Shown: positions 24,522 to 32,857 of the stretch, piece after piece
How positions within the stretch are numbered: the stretch's first letter is position 1
Layout of the letters: each line of letters starts with the position of its first letter
Assembly: GCA_004211785.1 (NCBI GenBank)
Contig: SHBX01000019.1
Location: 1 to 52,700, forward strand
Length of the DNA: 52,700 nucleotides
DNA from: Winogradskyella sp.
Lineage (GTDB): Bacteria; Bacteroidota; Bacteroidia; Flavobacteriales; Flavobacteriaceae
Reading direction: 5' to 3'
Made by a program: the position numbers and the translations under genes
Notes under the pieces: model-generated
What the model saw: the letters and a program-made list of their open reading frames with translations, nothing else
Database searches by the model: none
Told to the model about the DNA's origin: nothing

Positions 24522-26096
24522 ATGTCAGATGTAATGAAAGTACTAGAAGATTTAAAGTACAAAGCAGTAGGCGTAGACCCTACAACAAATGAAATGCCGG
24601 AGGGCTATTTTGTTTCCTTCCGTCCTATTGGACTTCCAATCCCAAAAGAAGACTTTAAAAATCCATGGACTCCAACAGGATCTAACTTAAAGGAAATTCT
24701 TTCCTCTAAAGCAAAACATAATTCAGAACTAGCACAAGCAGAAGGGCAAGACCCTGCCAATGTAGACGTCGTTTCGGCAAGTAGTCAGTTAGATGATATG
24801 CAATTTATGAGTGCTGGTATTGGAGCAAGTATGCAAGCATTTTTACAAACTTTTGCGCTTACAGACTCTAAACTTGTTATGGATAATAAATTCCGAGTTG
24901 CTCCAGGGACAAGCAAATTAAATGATACTTGGTTTGCCATAATTAATGGCGCCAATGGTATTGCTCCAGATATGGAATTAAATGACGAAATGAAGGAAGC
25001 TGTAGAAGAGGCAAAAGCAGTTTTAATGACTCCTGAAGGGGATTCTACTAGAAAGTTTGATCGTTACGAGGAATATAGGGAGGAATACCTAGATACTGTT
25101 AGAGCACGTGACAGGCAATTTGCTAATGCTATGTCGGACCCGATGAAACTACAATTATGGCCAGTACAGGGAAAAACATATCAAGATGATGTTGATTTTG
25201 CTTGGGATAAATGGCAATCACGTGGTCATAAACAAGAAATTGATGCTGCAACTGCAATCCTATCTAGTCAGGGAATTGACCCAGCTATTATTTTAATAGC
25301 TCGTGCAAAACGCAAATATGAGAATAGCTTAATAAACATTCCACAAATAGGCAATATCCCATATACATTTATATCACCTTCAAAATGGTACTCTCAAAAT
25401 AGTCTTGGGTGGAATTCTTACTCTAAATCAGATTTTCGCTCAGAAACCAATATCTCTAACAGTAGTACAGAAACAAGAGCTGGCGGCGGTTTTAATATTG
25501 GGTTCTATAGTGCTGGAGGGCATGGAGCATCAGAGGAACATAAAACTAAACTAGATGTCAACACCGAAAATCTTTCTATAGAATTCGACTATTCCGTAGC
25601 AGATATTCAGAGACCATGGTTAGATACCACACTCCTAAACTTAGACAATTGGTTTTTGGTTGGAGATTACCCAAAAAGTTGTATTTCTGACGGGACGTTT
25701 AATCAGCAATTTAAAGTAAATGACCCAAATGAAATGTTATTTATGCCCTCGGCAGTTACCAGTTTTATTTTGGCAAGAAATGTAAAAATAACTTGGGAAA
25801 AATCAACAAATTCTATGGAAACTCTTAAAACAGCAATCTCTGGTGGCGGTTCTGTAGGTATCGGCCCATTTAGAGCATCTGCATCACATTCTGAATCTAA
25901 TTTTGAAGGAACTTTCATTAATGAAAGAAACCGAGAGGGAATAATTATCGATGGCGTACAGCTTATTGGCTATATCTCTACAATTATGCCAGGTTCTCCA
26001 AAGAAAAATGGCAAAGATTATATGCAGAAAAAAAATAGTGATGAAGAGTCGCCTTCAAATGAACCTGCAGTCTCAAATACTAATGTTGAAAATTAG
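24522..26096 (+). CDS. Unrecognised RPWLD-motif protein A, paralogue of the next gene
   Basis: This 524-residue protein has no signal peptide or transmembrane segment. I do not recognise it. It shares three blocks with the following gene product: an N-terminal GYFVSFRPIGLPIP block (about residues 27-40), a central FDYSVADIQRPWLD block (RPWLD at 364-368, followed by a W-rich stretch) and a C-terminal GVQLIGYISTIMPG block (about 488). Between and after these, two Gly/Ser-rich segments of alternating small and hydrophobic residues (AGGGFNIGFYSAGGHG near 325, SGGGSVGIGPFRASASHS near 443) resemble amphipathic beta hairpins. It ends in a disordered acidic tail. Such segments occur in pore-forming proteins, but that is only a resemblance. 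Confidence 0.75.
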   Translation: MSDVMKVLEDLKYKAVGVDPTTNEMPEGYFVSFRPIGLPIPKEDFKNPWTPTGSNLKEILSSKAKHNSELAQAEGQDPANVDVVSASSQLDDMQFMSAGIGASMQAFLQTFALTDSKLVMDNKFRVAPGTSKLNDTWFAIINGANGIAPDMELNDEMKEAVEEAKAVLMTPEGDSTRKFDRYEEYREEYLDTVRARDRQFANAMSDPMKLQLWPVQGKTYQDDVDFAWDKWQSRGHKQEIDAATAILSSQGIDPAIILIARAKRKYENSLINIPQIGNIPYTFISPSKWYSQNSLGWNSYSKSDFRSETNISNSSTETRAGGGFNIGFYSAGGHGASEEHKTKLDVNTENLSIEFDYSVADIQRPWLDTTLLNLDNWFLVGDYPKSCISDGTFNQQFKVNDPNEMLFMPSAVTSFILARNVKITWEKSTNSMETLKTAISGGGSVGIGPFRASASHSESNFEGTFINERNREGIIIDGVQLIGYISTIMPGSPKKNGKDYMQKKNSDEESPSNEPAVSNTNVEN

Positions 26097-26127
26097 TCAA
26101 CGATAGTGTGACTAACTAATTAGAAGC

Positions 26128-27429
26128 ATGTTAAATACAACAATTATGGAAAAGGGTAATTTGATAGAAAATATTCGAGATTTTTTTAAAGAAAAATATA
26201 ATGGAATAAAAGCATCTGAATCTTTTCTGTCTTTTGAACCCGTTGGAAGTCCGATAGATTTTACAGACTTTTTAGATTCTGAGGGCAATATTTCTGAAGC
26301 AAAAGCAAACGAAGAACTTTCTATAATTGGTGATCGCTTACCAGAGATTAACGATTTATTTTTTTCTAATACCTCACGGCTAAGCAGTGCTTATTCTTTG
26401 TTAATTGATACTTCAGAGTTTAACACAGGTCTTATGGAAGAGGGCGTTTTATCCAATTTTGCTCAGATGAAATCTGATGCTATTGCAAAACTTGAATTTT
26501 TTGAAAACTCATCATTAAAGACACCGCAAGGCAGGTACCTATCTGTTCTACCTTCAATAAAAAAATGGTATGACCCTGAAGGATCGTTTTGGAAGGAAAA
26601 AACATTTTCAATTGAAGAAAAAGACAAAAGTAAATCAACGAATGGTAATGAAACACCTTCAAAATTAAAGGCATTGAATTGGAGAAAAAATTTCATCACA
26701 AACCCATCTGTACTTAAGTCTGCAACAAATCATAAAACACCTAAAAAACAAATAGTCTATAATGCTAAGATTGCACACTTAAAACCTGCTCTTTTAAATC
26801 TTAATCTTATAACTAATAGTACTGCCAAACCTCAAAAAAAACTAACACGTCTTAAACTTAAAGCAAATAAAAAACAAGGAGCTTTAGCTTTAAAAAAACG
26901 CAATGAAGTTTCTCTTATTACAAATGTACAGTGGAATAATCTTTCATTATTAAAGCACTTAAGTGTTTCTGAGCGATTACAATTTACTGGACAAATAGCT
27001 TTAGCTGATACTGCTGATTTAAAAAAATTTGAATCAGATCATTTTAAAATGTCATTTGAGTATTGCATTGTCAATATCGATAGACCTTGGTTAGATCGCA
27101 TTCTTTTCGATGTCCCAGAGTGGTGGTATTGTAAAAGTTTGGAAAAAGGATTCTTTTCTAATGGTAAGAAAGACGAAACCAATGAAGGTATTCTTAAATG
27201 CTATACAACAGCAATGATCCTTATCAAGGATTTAGAGGTAAGTGCAGCCTGGTCGGATGAAGATAAGGCAAATGCAAAAGATAGTATTGCCTTAGGTAAT
27301 TTTAATATTTCTGATAGTGAGTTTCATGGCAATACACTTAAATGCAAAGGCATACAAATCATTGGCTGGATGTGTAATGTTTTACCTGAATTGCCTTTAG
27401 TATCTAGTCCACAAAAAATAAAAAACTAA
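26128..27429 (+). CDS. Unrecognised RPWLD-motif protein B, shorter paralogue
   Basis: This 433-residue protein has no signal peptide. It is a paralogue of the preceding gene product: SFLSFEPVGSPID aligns with its N-terminal block, FEYCIVNIDRPWLD (RPWLD at 319-323) with its central block, and KGIQIIGWMCNVLP with its C-terminal block. The Gly-rich segments of protein A are missing here. In their place residues about 185-270 are very Lys-rich. An alternative start at 26146 (MEKGNLIENI) has an A-rich leader like those of the neighbouring genes and is about as likely. The gap from the previous stop is 31 bases. A heteromer with protein A is a natural guess but not shown. Confidence 0.72.
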   Translation: MLNTTIMEKGNLIENIRDFFKEKYNGIKASESFLSFEPVGSPIDFTDFLDSEGNISEAKANEELSIIGDRLPEINDLFFSNTSRLSSAYSLLIDTSEFNTGLMEEGVLSNFAQMKSDAIAKLEFFENSSLKTPQGRYLSVLPSIKKWYDPEGSFWKEKTFSIEEKDKSKSTNGNETPSKLKALNWRKNFITNPSVLKSATNHKTPKKQIVYNAKIAHLKPALLNLNLITNSTAKPQKKLTRLKLKANKKQGALALKKRNEVSLITNVQWNNLSLLKHLSVSERLQFTGQIALADTADLKKFESDHFKMSFEYCIVNIDRPWLDRILFDVPEWWYCKSLEKGFFSNGKKDETNEGILKCYTTAMILIKDLEVSAAWSDEDKANAKDSIALGNFNISDSEFHGNTLKCKGIQIIGWMCNVLPELPLVSSPQKIKN

Positions 27430-27448
27430 TTATTAAAAAACCAAAATT

Positions 27449-28858
27449 ATGTCAAAAACAAGAAATAATTCAGGCAACTCAAAAGGAGGAAGCCGTTCTA
27501 CTTCAACAAGAAGTAAAGGAAACTCAAGATTGAACTCAAATCGAGGAGGACAATCAAAAGGACATCACGATACTAATCCTTATCAAGATGAGGATTACAA
27601 TTCTAATGAAACTAACTCGCACAGAGAAGGTCAAGGTGGAAAAGGTGGTAATGGTAACTCTAGTAATTCTAGAGGATACGGTACAAAACCTGCTCATTCA
27701 TCATCATCAGGAATTAGAAGTCATGGAAACTACGATGATTACAATGATAGAGACTATGATTCTAGTACTTCTCGTTCTTCAAAAAATCCTTCAAATTATA
27801 ATGATGAACCCATAAACGATCCACCTCCTTACGAGGATTATTCAGGCTCAAGAGATTACAACAATGATGGTTCCAACGATTCTGGTTCTTATTCTAAAAC
27901 ACCTTCAAATCCAAGAGCATCTACTTCAAATAGAGGGAATAATAACGAGGCAGATATGGTCTTTACTGAAGAGGAAGTATATGGTAAAAATGGTTCTGGC
28001 AATCATAATTCTAACCAAGGAAATGAAGAAGCAGATATGACATTTACAGAAGAAGAAGTGTATGGAAACTCAGAGGATCCTCCACGTTCTAATGAAAATA
28101 CAGGTAGCGGTGCTTCTAATAGAAGACCTCAAAATTTTCAGATTTGCTCCCCATTTAAAATAGATTATGAAGATTACAAAGAGACACTTGTCCAAAATGC
28201 TCCCGAATTAAGACGTCAAATGATTTCTAGAAGTAATCCATCACATATCGGGACTGTAATTGACAGAACTCCACATTTAAGAAACATTCATAGATCCTAT
28301 AGAGATGCTGGCACAAGAGAAGGACAAAGAATTTGTGTAAATGTTAGAATTATTAGAGATAGCCGACGCTATGTTAGTGAAATACATTTTACGGCTCCAG
28401 ACATGCATACTTTTGAAGACGAGCCAATAGAATCCGATATTCTACAGAGAAGAAATAGAGAAATTGCTTCTTTACGAAGACGTTTTAACCGTTTTGCAAA
28501 TAGTGTGATTGGGACAGTGCCTACATATTTTGGCAGACCAGATAGCCATGATGTTACTCTAGCATCTGCAATTAGTATGTATTCTAATAATATGATTAGG
28601 CTTTCCAGAGGAAGTAGAACAATGATTCCTGCTGAGGCATCTAGACAAGCAAATACGCCTTATGTTAGAGTTGCTCAGAGAGATTGGGACTCCTTAACAA
28701 ATGGTAATCAAAGGCCCGCGCTTTACAGGCAAGATGAACGTGTTATAAATAGATATAGAACTTGGGCAAGACGTGTTCTGTTGGAGCATGGAAATACCAC
28801 AGATGAAGCAACAATAAACAATTTTGTTAGAAGCTTTAATGGTTATAGAAATTATTAA
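27449..28858 (+). CDS. Protein with a long disordered N-terminus and an Arg-rich C-terminal domain, function unknown
   Basis: This 469-residue protein has no signal peptide. Residues about 1-225 are low complexity, rich in Ser, Asn, Gly, Arg and Tyr, and include INDPPPYEDY and two near-identical acidic repeats (EADMVFTEEEVYG and EADMTFTEEEVYG, about 27 residues apart). Residues about 230-469 look folded and very Arg-rich (ILQRRNREIASLRRRFNRF, YRTWARRVLLEHGN), starting with FQICSPFKIDYEDYKE. I recognise no family. A disordered arm plus a basic domain could suit nucleic acid binding or a polymorphic effector; neither is shown. It lies 19 bases after the RPWLD B gene. Confidence 0.72.
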   Translation: MSKTRNNSGNSKGGSRSTSTRSKGNSRLNSNRGGQSKGHHDTNPYQDEDYNSNETNSHREGQGGKGGNGNSSNSRGYGTKPAHSSSSGIRSHGNYDDYNDRDYDSSTSRSSKNPSNYNDEPINDPPPYEDYSGSRDYNNDGSNDSGSYSKTPSNPRASTSNRGNNNEADMVFTEEEVYGKNGSGNHNSNQGNEEADMTFTEEEVYGNSEDPPRSNENTGSGASNRRPQNFQICSPFKIDYEDYKETLVQNAPELRRQMISRSNPSHIGTVIDRTPHLRNIHRSYRDAGTREGQRICVNVRIIRDSRRYVSEIHFTAPDMHTFEDEPIESDILQRRNREIASLRRRFNRFANSVIGTVPTYFGRPDSHDVTLASAISMYSNNMIRLSRGSRTMIPAEASRQANTPYVRVAQRDWDSLTNGNQRPALYRQDERVINRYRTWARRVLLEHGNTTDEATINNFVRSFNGYRNY

Positions 28859-28870
28859 AAATTTAAAATT

Positions 28871-29251
28871 ATGAGTGATAAAAATATACAAATAGGTCCT
28901 TTTTCGGCTGGTACCAGAAGAAATAGAAACGTAGTTAAATCAGCTAACGAAACAACAATTAAAACATTTTCTTTTAAAATGGAAGGTGCTGATGTAAAGT
29001 TAGACCATAAAGCAAGACGTAAAAACAAAACTCCAAATCGTAGAGCAATGGTTCATGATTTTAATGATGGTCTAACTCTAAATTGGACAAAAGACTATCC
29101 GGGCGGAGTAACTATTAACGGAACTGTAAAATGCCCAGACAAGTTAGTTGTAAAAAATAAAGACGTACTTCGTATGATTACAGAATTACAAAAAAAAGTA
29201 ACTGACCTAGAAAAGTTGTACCAGATGATAGATTGGGGTGCTAGTAAATAG
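28871..29251 (+). CDS. Small protein with a C-terminal coiled coil, last gene of the operon
   Basis: This 126-residue protein has no signal peptide. It has a basic N-terminal third (SAGTRRNRNVV, KARRKNKTPNRRAMVH), a strand-rich middle (LTLNWTKDYPGGVTINGTV) and a C-terminal heptad-like helix (VLRMITELQKKVTDLEKLYQ, about residues 97-118) that should form a coiled coil. The fold of the middle part suggests a small beta structure trimerised or dimerised by the helix, as in some fibre or adaptor proteins; this is inference. It starts 12 bases after the previous gene and is followed by a terminator, so it closes the operon. Confidence 0.72.
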   Translation: MSDKNIQIGPFSAGTRRNRNVVKSANETTIKTFSFKMEGADVKLDHKARRKNKTPNRRAMVHDFNDGLTLNWTKDYPGGVTINGTVKCPDKLVVKNKDVLRMITELQKKVTDLEKLYQMIDWGASK

Positions 29252-29261
29252 AAATGAATAC

Positions 29262-29298
29262 TAAAAAGAGCTTCAAACTTAGGTTTGGAGTTTTTTTA
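29262..29298 (+). terminator. Terminator of the 23821-29251 operon
   Basis: AAAAAGAGCTTCAAAC pairs with GTTTGGAGTTTTTTT around TTAG and is followed by T residues. The core at 29271-29290 is identical to that of the terminator at 18975-19008. Confidence 0.85.
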
Positions 29299-29333
29299 TT
29301 TATTTATTTTAAATCAAATATTATTTTTGCGCC

Positions 29334-30554
29334 ATGCAAAAAACTCTACTTAAGTTATTTTTGATTATTTCTTTTATCGGTGTTGCGCAATCAAAGGATA
29401 GTTTATCTATTAAAAATGGTATTGACAATCCTAATATGCAGACAACGCATCATTTTGGAATATTCAGTTCGCGCATTCAACAAAATTTCAAAATAAAACC
29501 TTATCAAAAAACCAGATTTTCATTTAACTACGCTAGCGGCAACAACTTTCAGCCATTTGTAGAAACTCATCTACCAAGAGACCCTGATGTTAGAGAAGCG
29601 CTTAGTCAAGTAATTTGGTTTCAAAGGCGATTCGATTTTATAGATCAAGAAACTACACCAGCAGATTATTATAATATAGTTGTTGATGCTGTAATCAAAG
29701 AGTTTAGAGTAGATATTACTTTCCCTATTGCAAAAAAACATGAGTTAGGAATTAACTTAAGATCTTATTTGATTACAGATGGTAGTTATCCTTTTTCATT
29801 TTTTACTAGTGACGAATCCATTGAGTGGTTTCATAGTAATATTGCTGGTGGCGAAGATCCTTTTGGCAGACGCTTTTATGGTCTAAACCAAGTAGATTAT
29901 AATTACACAGACCGAAATGGAAACACACTACAACTAGACAATGATGATTTTTTTATTGGTGGTATAGAACTTAATCATCACTACTATCCCAATTTTGAAT
30001 TTAGTAAAACAAGAAATTTAAGTTTTAATTTTGGAAGTCATATAGGAATAAACATGTCTAAATTTAATCCTTCAATTGATATAGGCATTTCTGCAAACGC
30101 TATAAAAAAAATAAAGTTTAAAAATAAAAACGAACTCGATTTTGCAGCTGGCGCAAGTCTATTAAGAAAGAACATTATAGATTTTGATGACGTTATAGAT
30201 TTAGGTAATAATTCTTTTATTGCTACTCTTGAAGGTGATGTAGAATTCACTAAATACACTAATAAAGGCAACTACAATGCGTTTGGTCTAAACTATCAAA
30301 TACAATCACGTTATAATAAAAAAGAAGAAATAGATTATTATAGGTTACTTGGAGATTTTGCATCTATTAATGCGGGATGGCATAATGGTGTTACACGCTT
30401 GTATGTACCGCTATCTAATTGGTCTCTGATATACACTCACGGAAGAAAAGACTTTAAATTATCAATGTATTTAAAACAAGATTTCTCTGTAAATAATGCC
30501 CCAGACATTCAAACAGGGATTAATATAAGTGTACCGATTGTTAAAAGTTTATAA
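29334..30554 (+). CDS. Outer-membrane beta-barrel protein (DUF3187-like), function unknown
   Basis: This 406-residue protein has a signal peptide (KLFLIISFIGVAQS) and a mature part made of alternating strands with aromatic edges (HHFGIFSSRIQQNFKI, NLSFNFGSHIGINMS, WSLIYTHGRKDFKLSMYL). The C-terminus is PIVKSL, lacking the usual terminal aromatic. The composition fits a 12-16-strand barrel in the outer membrane, close to the DUF3187 group; I hold that family name loosely. It follows the operon terminator by 35 bases, so it is transcribed separately. It converges on the hydrolase pair with a 5-base gap and no visible terminator. Confidence 0.7.
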   Translation: MQKTLLKLFLIISFIGVAQSKDSLSIKNGIDNPNMQTTHHFGIFSSRIQQNFKIKPYQKTRFSFNYASGNNFQPFVETHLPRDPDVREALSQVIWFQRRFDFIDQETTPADYYNIVVDAVIKEFRVDITFPIAKKHELGINLRSYLITDGSYPFSFFTSDESIEWFHSNIAGGEDPFGRRFYGLNQVDYNYTDRNGNTLQLDNDDFFIGGIELNHHYYPNFEFSKTRNLSFNFGSHIGINMSKFNPSIDIGISANAIKKIKFKNKNELDFAAGASLLRKNIIDFDDVIDLGNNSFIATLEGDVEFTKYTNKGNYNAFGLNYQIQSRYNKKEEIDYYRLLGDFASINAGWHNGVTRLYVPLSNWSLIYTHGRKDFKLSMYLKQDFSVNNAPDIQTGINISVPIVKSL

Positions 30555-30559
30555 GCTAC

Positions 30560-31369
30560 TTACTTTAAAATATTAGTAATTGCATTTTGGTATTCATTAA
30601 ATTCTATAAGATTATTATGACTACCTCTAGGAACTGTAATAAAATTTAAATTTTCAATATTTAATTCTGACAGTTTTTTCCCTGAAGAATATGGTACAAT
30701 AGTATCATCAGTTCCATGAATTATAGAAATATTACAACTCGCTTTAGGCAGGTATTTGTATGTAGGGAATTTGTATTTCAACAAGTACTTCACTGGGAAA
30801 ATTGGAAATCTGCTTTTGGCAACATCTTCAATACTATAGTAAGGCGTTTCTAAGATAAGTTGATATGGATTATTCTCTGAGGCTAAATAAGATGCTGTTC
30901 CCGTACCTAAAGACCTTCCATAAAGCGTTATATCTTTTTCAGAATATTGCTTTAGCAAGTAATCATAGCAGTACTGAGCATCCTTATAAAAAGCTTTTTC
31001 ACTTAACTTTCCTGAACTTTTTCCATAAGTTCTATAATCCATAACCAAGACATCATAATTCATAGCGGTAAAATACTCAGTAATTTTACCCCAGCGACTT
31101 AAATCTCCAGCATTACCATGAAAATATAAAATAACGCCTTTAGGGCTTTCAGCTTTAAAATGAAGCGCATTAATAACAGCTTCTTCATCAGTTTTTAGGA
31201 ATAACTCTTCAAATGGATAATTGAATTGATACTGATAATCTTGACTCAGTTTTGTTGGTAAAAACAATAATTTTTCTTGAAAGAAATATAATGATGCTCC
31301 AATCATAAGATATAATGTCAAAAGTACAAGTGATGTTCTTTTAAGCTTTCTTTTTAGTCTTTTTTGCAC
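30560..31369 (-). CDS. Membrane-anchored alpha/beta hydrolase (second of a pair)
   Basis: This 269-residue serine hydrolase belongs to the COG1073/ABHD13-like group. A basic N-terminus and a transmembrane anchor (about 12-30) precede the hydrolase core, which has the oxyanion HGNAG motif (84-88), the nucleophile elbow GRSLG (S153), an Asp in HGTDDTIVP and a His in GSHNNL. The start codon is GTG, chosen because it keeps the basic anchor; the next Met lies inside the membrane helix. It overlaps its upstream paralogue by 29 bases, pointing to translational coupling. The active site probably faces the periplasm or the membrane surface; its ester substrate is unknown. Confidence 0.88.
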   Translation of the reverse strand: MQKRLKRKLKRTSLVLLTLYLMIGASLYFFQEKLLFLPTKLSQDYQYQFNYPFEELFLKTDEEAVINALHFKAESPKGVILYFHGNAGDLSRWGKITEYFTAMNYDVLVMDYRTYGKSSGKLSEKAFYKDAQYCYDYLLKQYSEKDITLYGRSLGTGTASYLASENNPYQLILETPYYSIEDVAKSRFPIFPVKYLLKYKFPTYKYLPKASCNISIIHGTDDTIVPYSSGKKLSELNIENLNFITVPRGSHNNLIEFNEYQNAITNILK

Positions 31370-32219
31370 TATGAATAACGTTAATACTTGTAGTTTCTAA
31401 GTCAATAGTTTTTGGCTCGCTATTGAGAATATCATCTAACATTTTGTGATACGATTCAAAATTATTTAGATTCTTATGTCCTCCTCCAATAACTGTATAC
31501 AGTTTGGTAAGTTTTGCATTGACTTGAGATAGTTTTACGCTTGATTTATACGGAATCAATTTGTCATGCGTACCGTGAATAATATGTATAGGACATTGTA
31601 CATATTTTAACCATTTGTATGTTGGTAATGGGTATTTTAGCAAAATAGAAAGCGGCATGAATGGCATATACCTTCCCGTTACTTTGGTTAGACTGTAATA
31701 TGGAGCATCCAAGATTAGCTTTTTGGGATTGTTCATAGATGCTAATTTTGCTGCAAACCCTGAGCCCAAAGAACGTCCGTAAAGTATTATTCTATTTTCA
31801 GTAGTTTGCTCTTTTACCTTATTGTAAACTAGCTGCAAATCTCTTTTAATGGCTTTTTGAGAACGTTTTCCCGTGCTTTTACCAAAACCACGGTAATCTA
31901 CCATTAAAACATTATAACCATGCCTTGTAAAGTCCACAGCAAACTTACCCCAACCTTTAATACTCTTAGAGTTTCCTTTAAGATAGATGACAACACCTTT
32001 ACTTTCCCCTTTTGGATAAAAACGCAACCCATTAATAATGGCGCCATCACGAGTTTCTAAATTGTATTCTTTTGTTTCTTGATTCTCGTAGTCGAACTGA
32101 AAATCTTCAGGTAATTTTTCGGGCTTAAATAAAACATAGTCCTGAACATAATACAGCACTATACTAATAATAGCATAGATAATAAAAATTGTAACTAATG
32201 TCGAGACCCAATACTGCAT
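31341..32219 (-). CDS. Membrane-anchored alpha/beta hydrolase (first of a pair)
   Basis: This 292-residue paralogue of the next gene has an N-terminal transmembrane anchor (about 6-25), nucleophile GRSLG (S150), an Asp in HGTHDKLIP and a His in GGGHKNL, so a full triad is present. The oxyanion motif, HGN in the sister protein, reads KGNSKS here, replacing the usual His by Lys at residue 81. The C-terminal 25 residues are a Lys-rich extension (KKTKKKA). The two genes look like a tandem duplication with divergence. Function is unknown beyond ester or lipid hydrolysis expected for the fold. Confidence 0.88.
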   Translation of the reverse strand: MQYWVSTLVTIFIIYAIISIVLYYVQDYVLFKPEKLPEDFQFDYENQETKEYNLETRDGAIINGLRFYPKGESKGVVIYLKGNSKSIKGWGKFAVDFTRHGYNVLMVDYRGFGKSTGKRSQKAIKRDLQLVYNKVKEQTTENRIILYGRSLGSGFAAKLASMNNPKKLILDAPYYSLTKVTGRYMPFMPLSILLKYPLPTYKWLKYVQCPIHIIHGTHDKLIPYKSSVKLSQVNAKLTKLYTVIGGGHKNLNNFESYHKMLDDILNSEPKTIDLETTSINVIHSAKKTKKKA

Positions 32220-32268
32220 TTATCTTTGTAGGATTATTTAACAATATAGTAAATATAGGTTTAAAACA

Positions 32269-32850
32269 TTAAGGTTTGTTTTGCTCGACATAATCTTTGA
32301 TAGAAATGCTATTGATAATAACATCTTTTAACACAGATGTGCCATCCTTAATATGTACCAAACCATATACACTTTTTATGGTGCTATCGTTACGTCTAAA
32401 CCTTACTGCATCTTCAGCAGGCTTTGCTTTATTTTCATTCATATAAAAACGATTGAATGGCAAATTAAAATTTAAACGGGTTGGATTTTTATTCCAGTTA
32501 TTTTTGCGATTTAACCACTTTGCTTTGCCAATGACATAATCTGTATCTCTAACTATTTTTTGTTTAGAAATTGTATCGAGTTTAGCAAACCCAAGACTAT
32601 CTTTTATATAAACATAGACATCATCACCACGTTGCCAAGTTGTATCTAAAGTTTTAAAAGAACTAATCTCATATCTTAAGGTAATGTACTTGCCTCTAAA
32701 CGGGTCATTAGGATCAATTGGACGCGTGATAAATTTATATGGTTTTCCTTTTTCTAAGACCGTTTCTTGACTTAAGACCATTTGTGCAGGAATGAAAATC
32801 TGAATTAAAGCTAAGACGCAAAATGCAATGAGTATATATATTTTTTTCAT
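32269..32850 (-). CDS. GDYXXLXY-domain protein
   Basis: This 193-residue protein is usually found beside DUF2157 membrane proteins, as here: the DUF2157 stop lies 7 bases upstream of its ATG. It has an N-terminal membrane anchor or signal (IYILIAFCVLALIQIFIP) and the signature block DPNDPFRGKYITLRYE (about residues 50-65). A longer frame to 32937 exists but would run into the upstream gene; the ATG at 32850 gives the typical family start. The protein is expected to sit in the periplasm, anchored to the inner membrane. Its role is unknown. Confidence 0.88.
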   Translation of the reverse strand: MKKIYILIAFCVLALIQIFIPAQMVLSQETVLEKGKPYKFITRPIDPNDPFRGKYITLRYEISSFKTLDTTWQRGDDVYVYIKDSLGFAKLDTISKQKIVRDTDYVIGKAKWLNRKNNWNKNPTRLNFNLPFNRFYMNENKAKPAEDAVRFRRNDSTIKSVYGLVHIKDGTSVLKDVIINSISIKDYVEQNKP

Positions 32851-32857
32851 ATTATTA

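Noticed and set aside
27588..27815. 75-residue frame in the low-complexity part of the Arg-rich protein
   Set aside because: It overlaps a repeat-rich real gene in another frame and consists of Met/Ile/Thr runs produced by that repetition.
27449..28858. The PPPY sequence as a eukaryotic-type WW-domain ligand
   Set aside because: A four-residue match in a low-complexity Pro/Tyr-containing stretch is expected by chance; no WW partner is visible.
23821..29251. The five-gene operon read as a prophage or contractile injection remnant
   Set aside because: Only the peptidoglycan hydrolase fits that idea. There is no capsid, tail, sheath, portal, terminase or integrase gene and no attachment-site-like repeat beyond the terminator core.
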